Source: CAWGHZ01 sp963822575
Lineage (GTDB): Bacteria > Pseudomonadota > Alphaproteobacteria > MPNO01 > DASWLB01
Assembly (NCBI GenBank): GCA_963822575.1
Contig: CAWGHZ010000002.1
Span: forward strand, 124,001 to 188,000
Length of the DNA stretch: 64,000 bases
Direction of reading: 5' to 3'
This document shows, one piece after another, positions 25,237 through 34,106 of this stretch (position 1 is the first letter of the stretch; every line of letters begins with the position of its first letter). Position numbers and translations under genes: made by a program. Below the pieces are notes generated by a model, which saw only the letters and a program-made list of their open reading frames with translations, was not told the DNA's origin and made no database searches.

Positions 25237-25977
25237 ATGGACTGGTCCGACGAGGGGATGGTGATCGCCGCCCGGCGGCACGGCGAGTCGGCGGCCGTGG
25301 TGACGCTGCTGACGCGCGGACATGGGCGCCATCTCGGGCTGGCGCGTGGCGGCTCCGGGCGGCGCGGGCGCGGCCTCTACCAGCCCGGCAACGTGGTGGC
25401 GGCGACGTGGCGCGCGCGGCTTGCCGAGCATCTCGGCACCTGGAGCTGCGAGCCGGTGCAGGCCGGCGCCGCGGCCCTGCTCGACCGGGCGGGGGGGCTT
25501 TCGGCGCTCGCCGCCGCCTGCGCGCTGGTCGACGCAGCGCTGCCTGAGCGCGAGCCGCACGCGACCCTCTACGAGGCGACGGTCGCGCTGGTCGGCGCGC
25601 TAGCCGAGCCCGACTGGGCGGAATCCTACGTGCGCTGGGAGCTCGGCCTGCTTGCCGAGCTCGGTTTCGGGCTCGACCTCGCGAGCTGCGCCGCAACCGG
25701 CGCGAACGATGGACTCGCCTATGTCTCGCCGCGCACCGGCCGCGCCGTCTCGGCGGCGGCGGGAGAGCCCTGGCGCGACCGGCTGCTGGCGCTGCCGGCC
25801 TTCCTCACCGCCGGCGGGCGGCCCGGGCCGGGCGACGTCGCGGCCGGACTCGACCTCACCGGGTTCTTCCTCGCGCGCTGCATCTTCGCGCCGGACGGGC
25901 GCGAACTCCCCCCCGCTCGCACGCGATTTGTTGACGCAATCGCGCGAGATCCTACTATATCTGGTGTCCCGAGTTAG
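25237..25977 (+). CDS. recO: DNA repair protein RecO
   Basis: Recombination mediator (246 aa) that helps load RecA on single-stranded DNA. An N-terminal OB fold (MDWSDEGMVIAARRHGESAAVVTLLT) is followed by a helical domain with CAATGANDGLAYVSPRTGRAVS. Only one Cys remains of the zinc finger seen in other RecO proteins, the usual alphaproteobacterial state. The 3' end contains the parC promoter. Confidence 0.92.
   Translation: MDWSDEGMVIAARRHGESAAVVTLLTRGHGRHLGLARGGSGRRGRGLYQPGNVVAATWRARLAEHLGTWSCEPVQAGAAALLDRAGGLSALAAACALVDAALPEREPHATLYEATVALVGALAEPDWAESYVRWELGLLAELGFGLDLASCAATGANDGLAYVSPRTGRAVSAAAGEPWRDRLLALPAFLTAGGRPGPGDVAAGLDLTGFFLARCIFAPDGRELPPARTRFVDAIARDPTISGVPS
25931..25960 (+). promoter_or_regulatory. 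Promoter for parC inside the recO 3' end
   Basis: TTGACGC at 25931 and CTATATC ending at 25961 fit the alphaproteobacterial housekeeping sigma pattern (TTGACGS upstream, GCTANAWC-like downstream). Spacing from TTGACG is 16 bases to TACTAT or 18 to CTATAT. The parC ATG is at 25990, giving a leader of about 20-25 bases. It overlaps the last codons of recO. Confidence 0.6.
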
Positions 25978-25989
25978 CAGGCAGCGTTC

Positions 25990-28218
25990 ATGGCCAAGTC
26001 TCCGATGCCGGCGGGCGAAACCGTCCTCGATGCCCCCTTCGCCGACGCGCTGGGCGAGCGGTACCTCGCCTACGCGCTCTCGACCATCACCTCGCGCTCG
26101 CTGCCCGATGCGCGCGACGGGCTGAAGCCGGTCCACCGCCGCCTCCTCTATGCCATGCGCCAGCTCCGCCTCGATCCCGGTTCGGGCTTCAAGAAGTGCG
26201 CGCGCGTCGTCGGCGACGTGATCGGCCGCTACCATCCGCATGGCGACGTGGCGGTGTACGAGGCGCTGGTCCGCCTCGCGCAGGAATTCGCGGTGCGCTA
26301 CCCGCTGGTCGAGGGCCAGGGCAATTTCGGCAATGTCGACGGCGATAACGCGGCGGCGATGCGCTACACCGAGGCGCGGCTCACACCCTACGCCCTCGCG
26401 CTGCTCGAAGGGCTCGACGAAAACGCGGTCGATTTCCGCCCGACCTACGATGGCACGGAGGAGGAGCCGATTGTCCTGCCGGCGAGCGTGCCCAACCTGC
26501 TCGCCAACGGCGCGTCCGGCATCGCAGTGGGCATGGCCACCTCGATCCCGCCGCACAACCTCGCCGAGCTGTGCGAGGCGGCAATCCACCTCATCAAGTA
26601 TCCGAAGGCAACGACGGCGAAGCTCGTCGAGATGGTGCCAGGCCCCGACTTCCCCACCGGCGGCGTGCTGGTCGAGCCGCGCGAGCAGGTGGCCGAGGCC
26701 TATGCGACGGGCCGCGGCAGCTTCCGCCTGCGGGCGCGCTGGACGACCGAGAATCTGAAGCACGGGCTCTACCAGATCGTCGTCACGGAGATTCCGTACC
26801 AGGTGCCGAAGGCGCGGCTGATCGAGCGCATCGCGACGCTGCTGGCCGAGCGCAAGCTGCCGCTGGTCGCCGACGTGGCGGACGAGTTCGACGCCGAGAT
26901 CCGTCTGATCATCGAGCCGAAGAACCGCACCGTGCCGGCCGAGGCGGTGATGGAAACGCTGTTCAAGGCGACCGACCTCGAGGTCCGCATCGGGCTCAAC
27001 ATGAACGTGCTCGATGGCGGGCTCACGCCGCGCGTGATGAATTTGCGCGACGCGCTGACGGCGTTCCTCGACCACCGCCACGACGTGCTCAAGCGCCGCT
27101 CCACCCATCGCCTCGAACAGATCGATCATCGGTTGGAGGTGCTGGCCGGGTATCTCGTCGTCTATCTGAACCTCGACGCGGTCATCAGGATCATCCGCGA
27201 TTCGGACGAGCCCAAGCCCGCACTCATCAAGCGCTTCGAGCTGACCGACGCGCAGGCCGAGGCGATCCTCAACATGCGGCTGCGCGCCCTGCGCCGGCTC
27301 GAGGAGATCGAGATCAAGCGCGAGAACGACGCGCTGGAAGGCGAGCGCAAGGAGCTGCGCGCGCTGCTCAAGGATGAGAAGAAACGCTGGGCCAAGGTCG
27401 CGGCGGAAATCCGCGAGATCGGCAAGAAATTCGGCAAGGATACGGCGCTTGGCAAGCGGCGCACCGAGATCGCGGACGCCCCCCTGCCGGTCGAGACGCC
27501 GATGGAATCGTTCATCGAGCGCGAGCCGGTGACGGTCGTCTGCTCGGAGAAGGGCTGGATCCGGGCCATCAAGGGACACGGCTCCGGCAACGGCGCACTC
27601 AAATACAAGGAGGGCGACCGCGCCCGGTTCGAGCTGCCGTGCGAGACGACCGACAAGCTGCTGGTGTTCGGCACCAACGGCAGGTTCTACACCTTGGCGG
27701 TGGACAAGTTGCCGGGCGGGCGCGGCCATGGCGAGCCGGTGCGGCTCATGATCGACCTCGGCAACGACCAGGAGATCGTGGCGCTGCTGGTCCACAAGCC
27801 GGGCCGCAAGCTGCTGGTCGCCTCGTCGGACGGGCGCGGGTTCCTGGTTGACGAGACGGACGTTCTCGCCCAGACCCGCGGCGGCAGGCAGGTGCTCAAC
27901 GTCGCGGGCGACGGCGAGGCGTGCGTCTGCGTGCCCGCCGAGGGCGATTCCGTCGCGGTCGTCGGCGACAACCGCAAGATGCTGATCTTCCCCTGCGCCG
28001 AGCTGCCCGAGATGGCACGCGGGCGCGGCGTGAAGCTCCAGTCCTACAAGGACGGCGGGCTCGCCGACGCGCGCGTGTTCGACCGCGCCTCCGGCCTAAG
28101 CTGGCCGATGGGCGACCGCACCCGCACCGAGCTCGACCTCCTGGCCTGGCAGGGCAAGCGCGCCCAGGCGGGTCGCGTCGCGCCGCGCGGCTTCCCGCGC
28201 AACAACCGGTTCGGATAG
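25990..28218 (+). CDS. parC: DNA topoisomerase IV subunit A
   Basis: Type II topoisomerase breakage-reunion subunit (742 aa), decatenating chromosomes with ParE. The winged-helix domain shows DGLKPVHRRLLYAM and YHPHGDVAVYEALVR, and the DNA-linking Tyr lies in AAMRYTEARLTP. The coiled-coil region (about 350-480) is followed by a C-terminal beta-pinwheel. It lacks the GyrA-box, and follows recO as in many alphaproteobacteria, which supports ParC over GyrA. Confidence 0.95.
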   Translation: MAKSPMPAGETVLDAPFADALGERYLAYALSTITSRSLPDARDGLKPVHRRLLYAMRQLRLDPGSGFKKCARVVGDVIGRYHPHGDVAVYEALVRLAQEFAVRYPLVEGQGNFGNVDGDNAAAMRYTEARLTPYALALLEGLDENAVDFRPTYDGTEEEPIVLPASVPNLLANGASGIAVGMATSIPPHNLAELCEAAIHLIKYPKATTAKLVEMVPGPDFPTGGVLVEPREQVAEAYATGRGSFRLRARWTTENLKHGLYQIVVTEIPYQVPKARLIERIATLLAERKLPLVADVADEFDAEIRLIIEPKNRTVPAEAVMETLFKATDLEVRIGLNMNVLDGGLTPRVMNLRDALTAFLDHRHDVLKRRSTHRLEQIDHRLEVLAGYLVVYLNLDAVIRIIRDSDEPKPALIKRFELTDAQAEAILNMRLRALRRLEEIEIKRENDALEGERKELRALLKDEKKRWAKVAAEIREIGKKFGKDTALGKRRTEIADAPLPVETPMESFIEREPVTVVCSEKGWIRAIKGHGSGNGALKYKEGDRARFELPCETTDKLLVFGTNGRFYTLAVDKLPGGRGHGEPVRLMIDLGNDQEIVALLVHKPGRKLLVASSDGRGFLVDETDVLAQTRGGRQVLNVAGDGEACVCVPAEGDSVAVVGDNRKMLIFPCAELPEMARGRGVKLQSYKDGGLADARVFDRASGLSWPMGDRTRTELDLLAWQGKRAQAGRVAPRGFPRNNRFG

Positions 28219-28262
28219 GCGCGCCTCTGGCGAACGGCCTTCGGCCGGTGTATGTCAGCATC

Positions 28263-29546
28263 ATGATCGCGAACAGCAATCCCGACATCGTCGTCGTCGG
28301 GGCCGGCGCGGGCGGGCTCGGCGCGGCGCGGACCGCCGTCGATCTCGGCCTTTCCGTGCAGGTGCTGGAGGCCAAGGACCGGGTCGGCGGGCGGGTCTGG
28401 ACCGACGAGTCGATGGGCGTCGGGTGGGATCCCGGCGCGCACTGGCTGCACAATGCCGATCATAATTTTTTCGGCCGCTTCGCCGAGCGGGTCGGCTGGC
28501 CGATCGACAAGGGTGGCTGGCGCCGCATGAGCCTGCGCGCCCGCGAGGCTCTCGACGAGGCCGCCGCCGAGGAATGGGAAGCGTACTGGGAGGCCTGTTA
28601 CGACGCGATCGACCGCGCTGGCGCCCAGGGCCTCGACATCCCGGCCTCGGAGGTGATCCCGCCGCACCCGCGCTGGGGCGTGATGTTCGCGAGCTTCTTC
28701 GCCGCCCTGGCGGGCGTCGAACCCGACCGCACCTCGGCGCTCGACGTGTCGCGCTACGAGAACGGCCATAACAACTGGCGCGTCGCGCCGGGCTATGGCG
28801 CGCTGGTGGCGGAATACGGCAGGGGCCTGCCGGTCGCACTCGTGACGCCCGTCACGCGCATCGACTGGTCCGGGCCGGGCGTCTCGGTCGAGACGCCGCG
28901 GGGCACGCTCCGCTGCCGCGCCGTCGTCGTCACGGCCTCGACCAGTTCGCTGGCCGAGGGCCATATCCGCTTCGCACCTGACCTGGCGGCGGCGACACAG
29001 GACGCCATCGCGTCCGTCCCCCTCGGCGAGGCGGAGAAGGTGGCGTTCCGCGTGAAGGACGAGCTGGTCGCCGCGTTCCCGCGCAACAGCCATATCTTCA
29101 TCGAGCATGCGACGCCCGAGCACATGCGTTTCCAGGTGCGCCCGCTCGGCACGCCGGTGATCATCGCCTGGGCGAACGGCCGGTTCGCGCGCGAGCTTCA
29201 CATTGAGGGCCGCGACGCGACGATCGACTTCGCCGAGAAGGGTCTCGTGCGGCTGTTCGGCGCCGATATGCTGAAGGGCGTGGTCGCCCGTGCGACCTCG
29301 GACTGGCTCGGCGATCCCTACATCCGCGGCGGCTATTCCTGCGCCAAGCCGGGCAAGGCGCATTGCCGCGCGGCGCTGCGCGAGCCGGTCGCCGAGCGCC
29401 TCTTTTTCGCGGGCGAAACGACCCACCCCACGGCGTTCGGCACCGTGCATGGCGCGCGCGAAGAAGGCGAGGCGGCAGTGCGCCGCATTGCCGCGCTGCT
29501 CGGCCACCCTGTTCCCGAAAGCGCGGCCGCCGCCGCGTCGGGATAG
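28263..29546 (+). CDS. FAD-dependent amine oxidase
   Basis: Flavoprotein of 427 aa of the monoamine oxidase/polyamine oxidase type. FAD binding is shown by VVVGAGAGGLGAARTA, an LEAKDRVGGRVWT box and the C-terminal ERLFFAGETTHPTAFGTVHGA. Substrate could be a polyamine, primary amine or amino acid; nothing decides this. Its stop is 14 bases before the TRAP small permease start, so uptake and oxidation of the same compound is an attractive inference. Start ATG at 28263 chosen for the conserved N-terminus; a GTG a few codons upstream is possible. Confidence 0.85.
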   Translation: MIANSNPDIVVVGAGAGGLGAARTAVDLGLSVQVLEAKDRVGGRVWTDESMGVGWDPGAHWLHNADHNFFGRFAERVGWPIDKGGWRRMSLRAREALDEAAAEEWEAYWEACYDAIDRAGAQGLDIPASEVIPPHPRWGVMFASFFAALAGVEPDRTSALDVSRYENGHNNWRVAPGYGALVAEYGRGLPVALVTPVTRIDWSGPGVSVETPRGTLRCRAVVVTASTSSLAEGHIRFAPDLAAATQDAIASVPLGEAEKVAFRVKDELVAAFPRNSHIFIEHATPEHMRFQVRPLGTPVIIAWANGRFARELHIEGRDATIDFAEKGLVRLFGADMLKGVVARATSDWLGDPYIRGGYSCAKPGKAHCRAALREPVAERLFFAGETTHPTAFGTVHGAREEGEAAVRRIAALLGHPVPESAAAAASG

Positions 29547-29560
29547 GCGGGCCGGGGAGG

Positions 29561-30115
29561 ATGCGGGTGCAACGGGGGCTTGCCGGGTTCGTGCGCGCGG
29601 TGGGCGTGTTGAACGAGCGGGTCGGGCGGTTCGTTTCCTGGCTCGTCCTCGCGATGGTGCTGATCACCTTCGCGGTTGTCGTGCTGCGCTACGTGTTCTC
29701 GCTGGGCTGGGTGTGGATGCAGGAATCCTACGTCTGGCTGCACGGCATCGTGTTCATGGTCGGCGCCGGCTACACGCTGCTGCACGACGGGCATGTCCGG
29801 GTGGACATCTTCTACCGGCCGGCCGGCGCGCGCTACAAGGCCTGGGTCGACCTGGCCGGCTCGCTTCTAATGCTGTTGCCGGTGGCCGGGCTGGTGGCGT
29901 TCGAAAGCTGGGGCTACGTGCTCGAATCCTGGCTCAAGGGCGAGGAGTCGCGCGAGGCGGGCGGCATGCCGGCGCTCTACCTGCTCAAGACCGCAATCTG
30001 GATTTTCGTGATCCTGATCTCGCTGCAAGGCCTCGCCCTCGCCGCGCGCTCGGCGCTGGTGCTCGCCGGCCACCCCGAGTTCGCACCGGCCGACGAGGAG
30101 CACGAGGGTGTGTAG
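29561..30115 (+). CDS. TRAP transporter small permease (DctQ)
   Basis: Membrane protein of 184 aa with four hydrophobic segments. RYVFSLGWVWMQESYVWLHG and GAGYTLLHDGHVRVDIFY are the typical DctQ signature around the second and third helices. Pairs with the large permease that follows 12 bases later. ATG 29561 has GGGGAGG directly upstream; the longer open frame upstream is antisense-like and overlaps the amine oxidase. Confidence 0.92.
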   Translation: MRVQRGLAGFVRAVGVLNERVGRFVSWLVLAMVLITFAVVVLRYVFSLGWVWMQESYVWLHGIVFMVGAGYTLLHDGHVRVDIFYRPAGARYKAWVDLAGSLLMLLPVAGLVAFESWGYVLESWLKGEESREAGGMPALYLLKTAIWIFVILISLQGLALAARSALVLAGHPEFAPADEEHEGV

Positions 30116-30127
30116 AGGCCGCCGGTC

Positions 30128-31510
30128 TTGCTAGGTGCGGAGATCCTGTCGGTCCTGATGTTCCTGACGGTGATCGGGGCGCTGCTGCTCGGCTTTCCGG
30201 TGGCATTCACCTTGGCCGGCGTGTCCTTCGGATATGCCCTGATCGGCACGGCATTCGGCATTTTCGGTTTCAACCTCCTGGGCGGTCTGCCGTCGCGCTA
30301 TTTCGGCACGATGTCGAACGAGGTGCTGGTCGCGGTGCCGCTATTCGTCTTCATGGGGGTGATGCTCGAACGCTCGCATATCGCCGAGGAGCTTCTGGAG
30401 ACGATGGGGCTCCTGTTCGGGCGCATGCGCGGCGGGCTCGGGCTTTCGGTCGTCGCGGTCGGCGCGGTGCTCGCGGCCTCGACCGGCATCGTCGGCGCGA
30501 CAGTGGTGACGATGGGGCTGTTGTCGCTGCCGGCGATGCTCAAGTCGGGCTACAGCCCCAGGCTTGCCTGCGGCACGATCTGCGCGTCGGGCACGCTGGG
30601 CCAGATCATCCCGCCTTCTATCGTGCTGGTGCTGCTCGGCGACCTGCTGCAGGGCGCCAACACCCAGGCGCAGATTTTGAAAGGTAACTTCGCGCCCGAG
30701 CCGGTCTCGGTCGTCGACCTGTTCGCCGGCGCGTTCATTCCCGGCATGCTGCTGGTCGTGCTCTACATGATCTGGATCGCGGTGCAGGCGGTCATCAGGC
30801 CCGAGTCCGCGCCGGCCCTGGTCGCGGCCGGAGAGAAGGTCGAGGACATGGGCGCGCGGGTGGTGCGCGCGCTGCTGCCGACCGGCGGGCTGATCGTCGC
30901 GGTGCTGGGCTCCATCCTCGCCGGTGCGGCGACGCCCACCGAGTCGGCGGCGGTCGGCGCCGTCGGCGCCATGCTGCTCGCGATCGCCAAGCGACGCTTC
31001 GACCTCGCTGTCCTGCGCGAGGTGATGCGCTCCACCGTCCAGATCAGCTCGATGGTGTTCGTGATCCTGCTGGGCGCGTCGGTGTTCTCCCTGGTGTTCC
31101 GCGGCTTCGGCGGAGACGTGATGGTGGCGCGTGTGCTGACCCACATGCCGGGCGGCGAGGCCGGCGCGATGGTCGTCGTGATGGCGGTGATGTTCCTGAT
31201 GGGGTTCCTGATCGACTTCATCGAGATCATCTACATCGTCGTGCCGATCGTGGGCCCGATCCTGCTGCAGATGGACATGAGCCCCGTCTGGTTCGGCGTA
31301 ATGATCGGCGTCAATCTGCAGACGAGCTTCCTCACCCCGCCCTTCGGCTTCGCGCTGTTCTATCTGCGCGGCGTGGCGCCCGACTCCGTCTCGACGATGG
31401 ACATCTACCGCGGCGTCGTCCCGTTCGTCGCGATCCAGATCGTCGGGCTCGGCTTCGTCGCGGCCTTCCCAGGCCTCGCCACCTGGCTGCCGCACGTCCT
31501 CCTGAAATAA
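30128..31510 (+). CDS. TRAP transporter large permease (DctM)
   Basis: Twelve-helix sodium-coupled permease of 460 aa. The family motif GAVLAASTGIVGATVVTMG and CGTICASGTLGQIIPPSIVL are present, as are a second inverted-half motif LGSILAGAATPTESAAVGA and NLQTSFLTPPFGFALFYL near the end. The start is TTG at 30128, giving the standard first helix. The matching binding protein is probably the DctP gene at 32089-33231, which is encoded on the other strand. Confidence 0.93.
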   Translation: MLGAEILSVLMFLTVIGALLLGFPVAFTLAGVSFGYALIGTAFGIFGFNLLGGLPSRYFGTMSNEVLVAVPLFVFMGVMLERSHIAEELLETMGLLFGRMRGGLGLSVVAVGAVLAASTGIVGATVVTMGLLSLPAMLKSGYSPRLACGTICASGTLGQIIPPSIVLVLLGDLLQGANTQAQILKGNFAPEPVSVVDLFAGAFIPGMLLVVLYMIWIAVQAVIRPESAPALVAAGEKVEDMGARVVRALLPTGGLIVAVLGSILAGAATPTESAAVGAVGAMLLAIAKRRFDLAVLREVMRSTVQISSMVFVILLGASVFSLVFRGFGGDVMVARVLTHMPGGEAGAMVVVMAVMFLMGFLIDFIEIIYIVVPIVGPILLQMDMSPVWFGVMIGVNLQTSFLTPPFGFALFYLRGVAPDSVSTMDIYRGVVPFVAIQIVGLGFVAAFPGLATWLPHVLLK

Positions 31511-31514
31511 CGCC

Positions 31515-32036
31515 CTACGGCGTAATCACGCCGCAGGCGACGCGGCCGCCGGCATTGCCGGCCGGGTCGCTCTTGTAGTCGTCGGCGCCGGCATGGATGA
31601 CGAAGGCCGTGCCCTGGCCGCCGAGCAAGCTGTTCGGCCTGCCGTCCGCGAGCGTCACGCGGTCGTTCACCGTCTCGACCGTCACCTCGCCCGTGGCGGG
31701 GACGTTGAGGTTCGCCATGTCGCCGGCGTGACCGCCACCTTCGCTCTCGAAGCCATGATGGTGGTGTGCGGGGTTGAAGTGTCCGCCGGCCGAGGTGAAG
31801 GGGGGCTCGCACTTGCCGACGGCGTGGACGTGGAAGGCGTGGGCGCCGGGCGCAAGGCCCTTGAGCGTGCCGCTGATCAGCACGCCGGCCGGCGTCTGGA
31901 GGAGTTCCAGCGTGCCGAGTGTCTGGCCATTGGCGCCGATCATCCGCGCGGTGGCGTGGTCGGCCGCGCGGGCGGGAAGGGCAAAGGCCACCGCCACAAG
32001 GGTCGCGGCAGCCGCGTACGCGATGGGTCTGTTCAT
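31515..32036 (-). CDS. sodC: Cu/Zn superoxide dismutase
   Basis: Periplasmic SodC of 173 aa with a signal peptide (1-24, ending PARAA). Metal ligands are visible: HVH in HAFHVHAVGKC, then a His-rich loop GGHFNPAHHHHGF, GDMANLNV, and FVIHAGADD; GGRVACGVI gives the conserved Arg and the disulfide Cys. The start at 32036 is chosen for the signal peptide. It lies between the TRAP permeases and the TRAP binding protein, convergent with DctM (four bases apart) and 52 bases downstream of DctP. Confidence 0.93.
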   Translation of the reverse strand: MNRPIAYAAAATLVAVAFALPARAADHATARMIGANGQTLGTLELLQTPAGVLISGTLKGLAPGAHAFHVHAVGKCEPPFTSAGGHFNPAHHHHGFESEGGGHAGDMANLNVPATGEVTVETVNDRVTLADGRPNSLLGGQGTAFVIHAGADDYKSDPAGNAGGRVACGVITP

Positions 32037-32088
32037 GGGGTTACCGTTTCGGTTGCGACTCGTTCGCCCGCCATGGGCGAACGCCGGG

Positions 32089-33231
32089 TCACATCTTCTT
32101 CGGCTCCGCATATTTATAGGGCAGCGCGCGGGCCGGCAGGTATGTGCCCTCGGCGAGCTTGGTCCAGTCGCCTGCGCCCTTGCGGAACTTCAGGTAGTCG
32201 TCCATCACCTCGCGCGACAGCGGATCGCGCGAGGCGAGGTCGTTCATCACCTGGCCGGCCACATTGCCGAGCCCGGTGAGGATGTTGTCGGAGAAGCGCT
32301 TGAGCTGGACGTGGTGCTCGCCGATCAGCACGGTGAGCGAGGCATAGTTGCGCGCGGTGAACTCGTCGAGCACGGTCGCGTTCACCGCCGCGTTCGCCGC
32401 CGTGACGATCTCCTGGATGTCCTTTGGCAGCTTTTCCCAGGCCTTCAGATTGATGAAGTTGTCGAGAAGCGTCGCCGGCTCGTGCCAGCCCGGATAGTAG
32501 TAGTATTTCGCGTTCTTGTAGAAGCCGAACGCCAGGTCGTTATAGGGGCCGACCCATTCGCACGCGTCGACCGCGCCCGAGGCGAGCGCCGGCAGGATCT
32601 CGCCGCCCGGCAGGTTGATGACATTTCCGCCTGCCGCCTTCACCACCTCGCCGCCGAGCCCCGGGATGCGCATCTTGAGGCCCCTGTAGTCGTCGATGGT
32701 GTGCATCTCCTTGTTGAACCAGCCGCCCATCTGCACGCCGGTGTTGCCCGACGGGAAGAACTTGCAGCCCATCTGCTTGTAGATCTTGTCGGCGAGCTTC
32801 TGGCCGTCGCCGTAGCGGTACCAGGCGTTCTGTTCCTGCGCATCCATGCCGAACGGGACGGAGGCGAGGTACTGCGCTGCCTCGACCTTGCCCTTCCAGT
32901 AGTAGGGCGAGCCGTGGCCCATCTCGACCGTGCCGTTGCCGACCGCGTCCATGGATTCGAAGGCGGGCACGATCTCGCCCGCGCCGTGCACCTCGACCTC
33001 GAGCCGGCCGCCGGTGCCCTTGGTGATGTATTCGGCGAGAAGGTTCGCGCCGGTGCCGAGGCCGGGGAAGTTTTTCGGCCAGGTCGTCACCATGCGCCAC
33101 TTCATCCGGCCCTGGCTCAGCGCGGGCTTCGGGAAGCTGGAGACGGCGGCCGCGGCGGCCGCGGCGCCGGTGGCGGCGGCCCCCTTAAGGAACGCGCGGC
33201 GCTTGGCAGTACGGTCGGTGGTGCGTGTCAT
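32089..33231 (-). CDS. TRAP transporter substrate-binding protein, TakP-like, Tat signal
   Basis: Binding protein of 380 aa. The N-terminus KRRAFLKGAAATGAAAAAA is a twin-arginine signal, so it is exported folded. The mature protein has the TakP-type signature WKMVTTWPKNFPGLGTG-like opening (here WRMVTTWPKNFPGLGTG) and WVGPYNDLAFGFYKNAKYYY, the ligand-site region of 2-oxoacid or monocarboxylate-binding TRAP proteins. Probable partner of the DctQ/DctM pair at 29561-31510, although encoded convergently with sodC between. Start at 33231 has GGGGGG upstream. Confidence 0.9.
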   Translation of the reverse strand: MTRTTDRTAKRRAFLKGAAATGAAAAAAAVSSFPKPALSQGRMKWRMVTTWPKNFPGLGTGANLLAEYITKGTGGRLEVEVHGAGEIVPAFESMDAVGNGTVEMGHGSPYYWKGKVEAAQYLASVPFGMDAQEQNAWYRYGDGQKLADKIYKQMGCKFFPSGNTGVQMGGWFNKEMHTIDDYRGLKMRIPGLGGEVVKAAGGNVINLPGGEILPALASGAVDACEWVGPYNDLAFGFYKNAKYYYYPGWHEPATLLDNFINLKAWEKLPKDIQEIVTAANAAVNATVLDEFTARNYASLTVLIGEHHVQLKRFSDNILTGLGNVAGQVMNDLASRDPLSREVMDDYLKFRKGAGDWTKLAEGTYLPARALPYKYAEPKKM

Positions 33232-33258
33232 GATCCCCCCTCGCACGGTTTTCGCCGG

Positions 33259-34014
33259 CTAGCGTTCATCGGGTTCGATCGGTGTCCAGCCGTTGGGCCC
33301 CAGCCCTTCCAGGGGCCGGAAGCGCGACTTGTAGGCCATCTTCGGACTGTCGGCGACCCAGTAGCCGAGATAGACGTAGGGCCGGTCGGACCGGCGCGAC
33401 TCCTCCACCAGCCACAGCACCATGTACACGCCGAGCGAGCGGCGCGAGAGGGCAGGCTCGAAGAAGCTGTAGACCGCCGAAAGCGAGTCCGCGAGCCGGT
33501 CGGCCAGCATCGCCGCGACCAGCGCCCCGTCCGGCGCGCGGTACTCGATAATGCGCGAATCGACCGGACTCTCCTCGATCATGGCGCGGTAGTCGTCGTA
33601 GCTCATCCCCGCCATCTCGCCGCCCTCATGGCGCGCGCGCTGGTAGCGGGAGAACAGGCGGAACTGCTCGATGGTAGCGTGCGCCGGCATGTCGGCGACG
33701 TCGAGGTCGGCGTTGAGGCGCTGCACGCGAGCGAGGTTGCGGCTCAACTCGAACCGCGCGGCCGGGATGCGCACCGGCACGCAGGCGTCGCACCCGGCGC
33801 AGGCCGGCCGGTAGGCGAGCCCGTGGCTTCTCCGGAACCCGGCGCGCGACAGCCGCTCGTACAGGACGGGCGCGTCGGGGCCCGACAGGTCGGTCACCAC
33901 CTTGCGCTCGATCCGCCCGGGCAGATAGGGGCAAGGCAGGCCGCGCGTCCCGAAGAAGAACCGATCGGGACGGCGAAGCTGCGGCTTGCTGCGGATCGAC
34001 GACGGTTCGTTCAT
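33259..34014 (-). CDS. bpt: Aspartate/glutamate leucyltransferase
   Basis: N-end-rule enzyme of 251 aa that attaches Leu from leucyl-tRNA to proteins with N-terminal Asp or Glu, marking them for ClpAP. Conserved features are CPYLPGRIERKVVTDL, the CAGCDACVPVRIPA cysteine cluster, YQRARHEGGEM and YVYLGYWVADSPKMAYK. Start ATG 34014 gives the family-typical N-terminus; 18 extra residues upstream are not conserved-looking. Confidence 0.93.
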   Translation of the reverse strand: MNEPSSIRSKPQLRRPDRFFFGTRGLPCPYLPGRIERKVVTDLSGPDAPVLYERLSRAGFRRSHGLAYRPACAGCDACVPVRIPAARFELSRNLARVQRLNADLDVADMPAHATIEQFRLFSRYQRARHEGGEMAGMSYDDYRAMIEESPVDSRIIEYRAPDGALVAAMLADRLADSLSAVYSFFEPALSRRSLGVYMVLWLVEESRRSDRPYVYLGYWVADSPKMAYKSRFRPLEGLGPNGWTPIEPDER

Positions 34015-34106
34015 TCCCGGCACGCCGAGGCCACCTTCCTGGCTTATAACGCTCTGGCGCGCCAACAATATCCGCCGGTGCCGCGTACTGGCAAGCGCCC
34101 GAGGGG

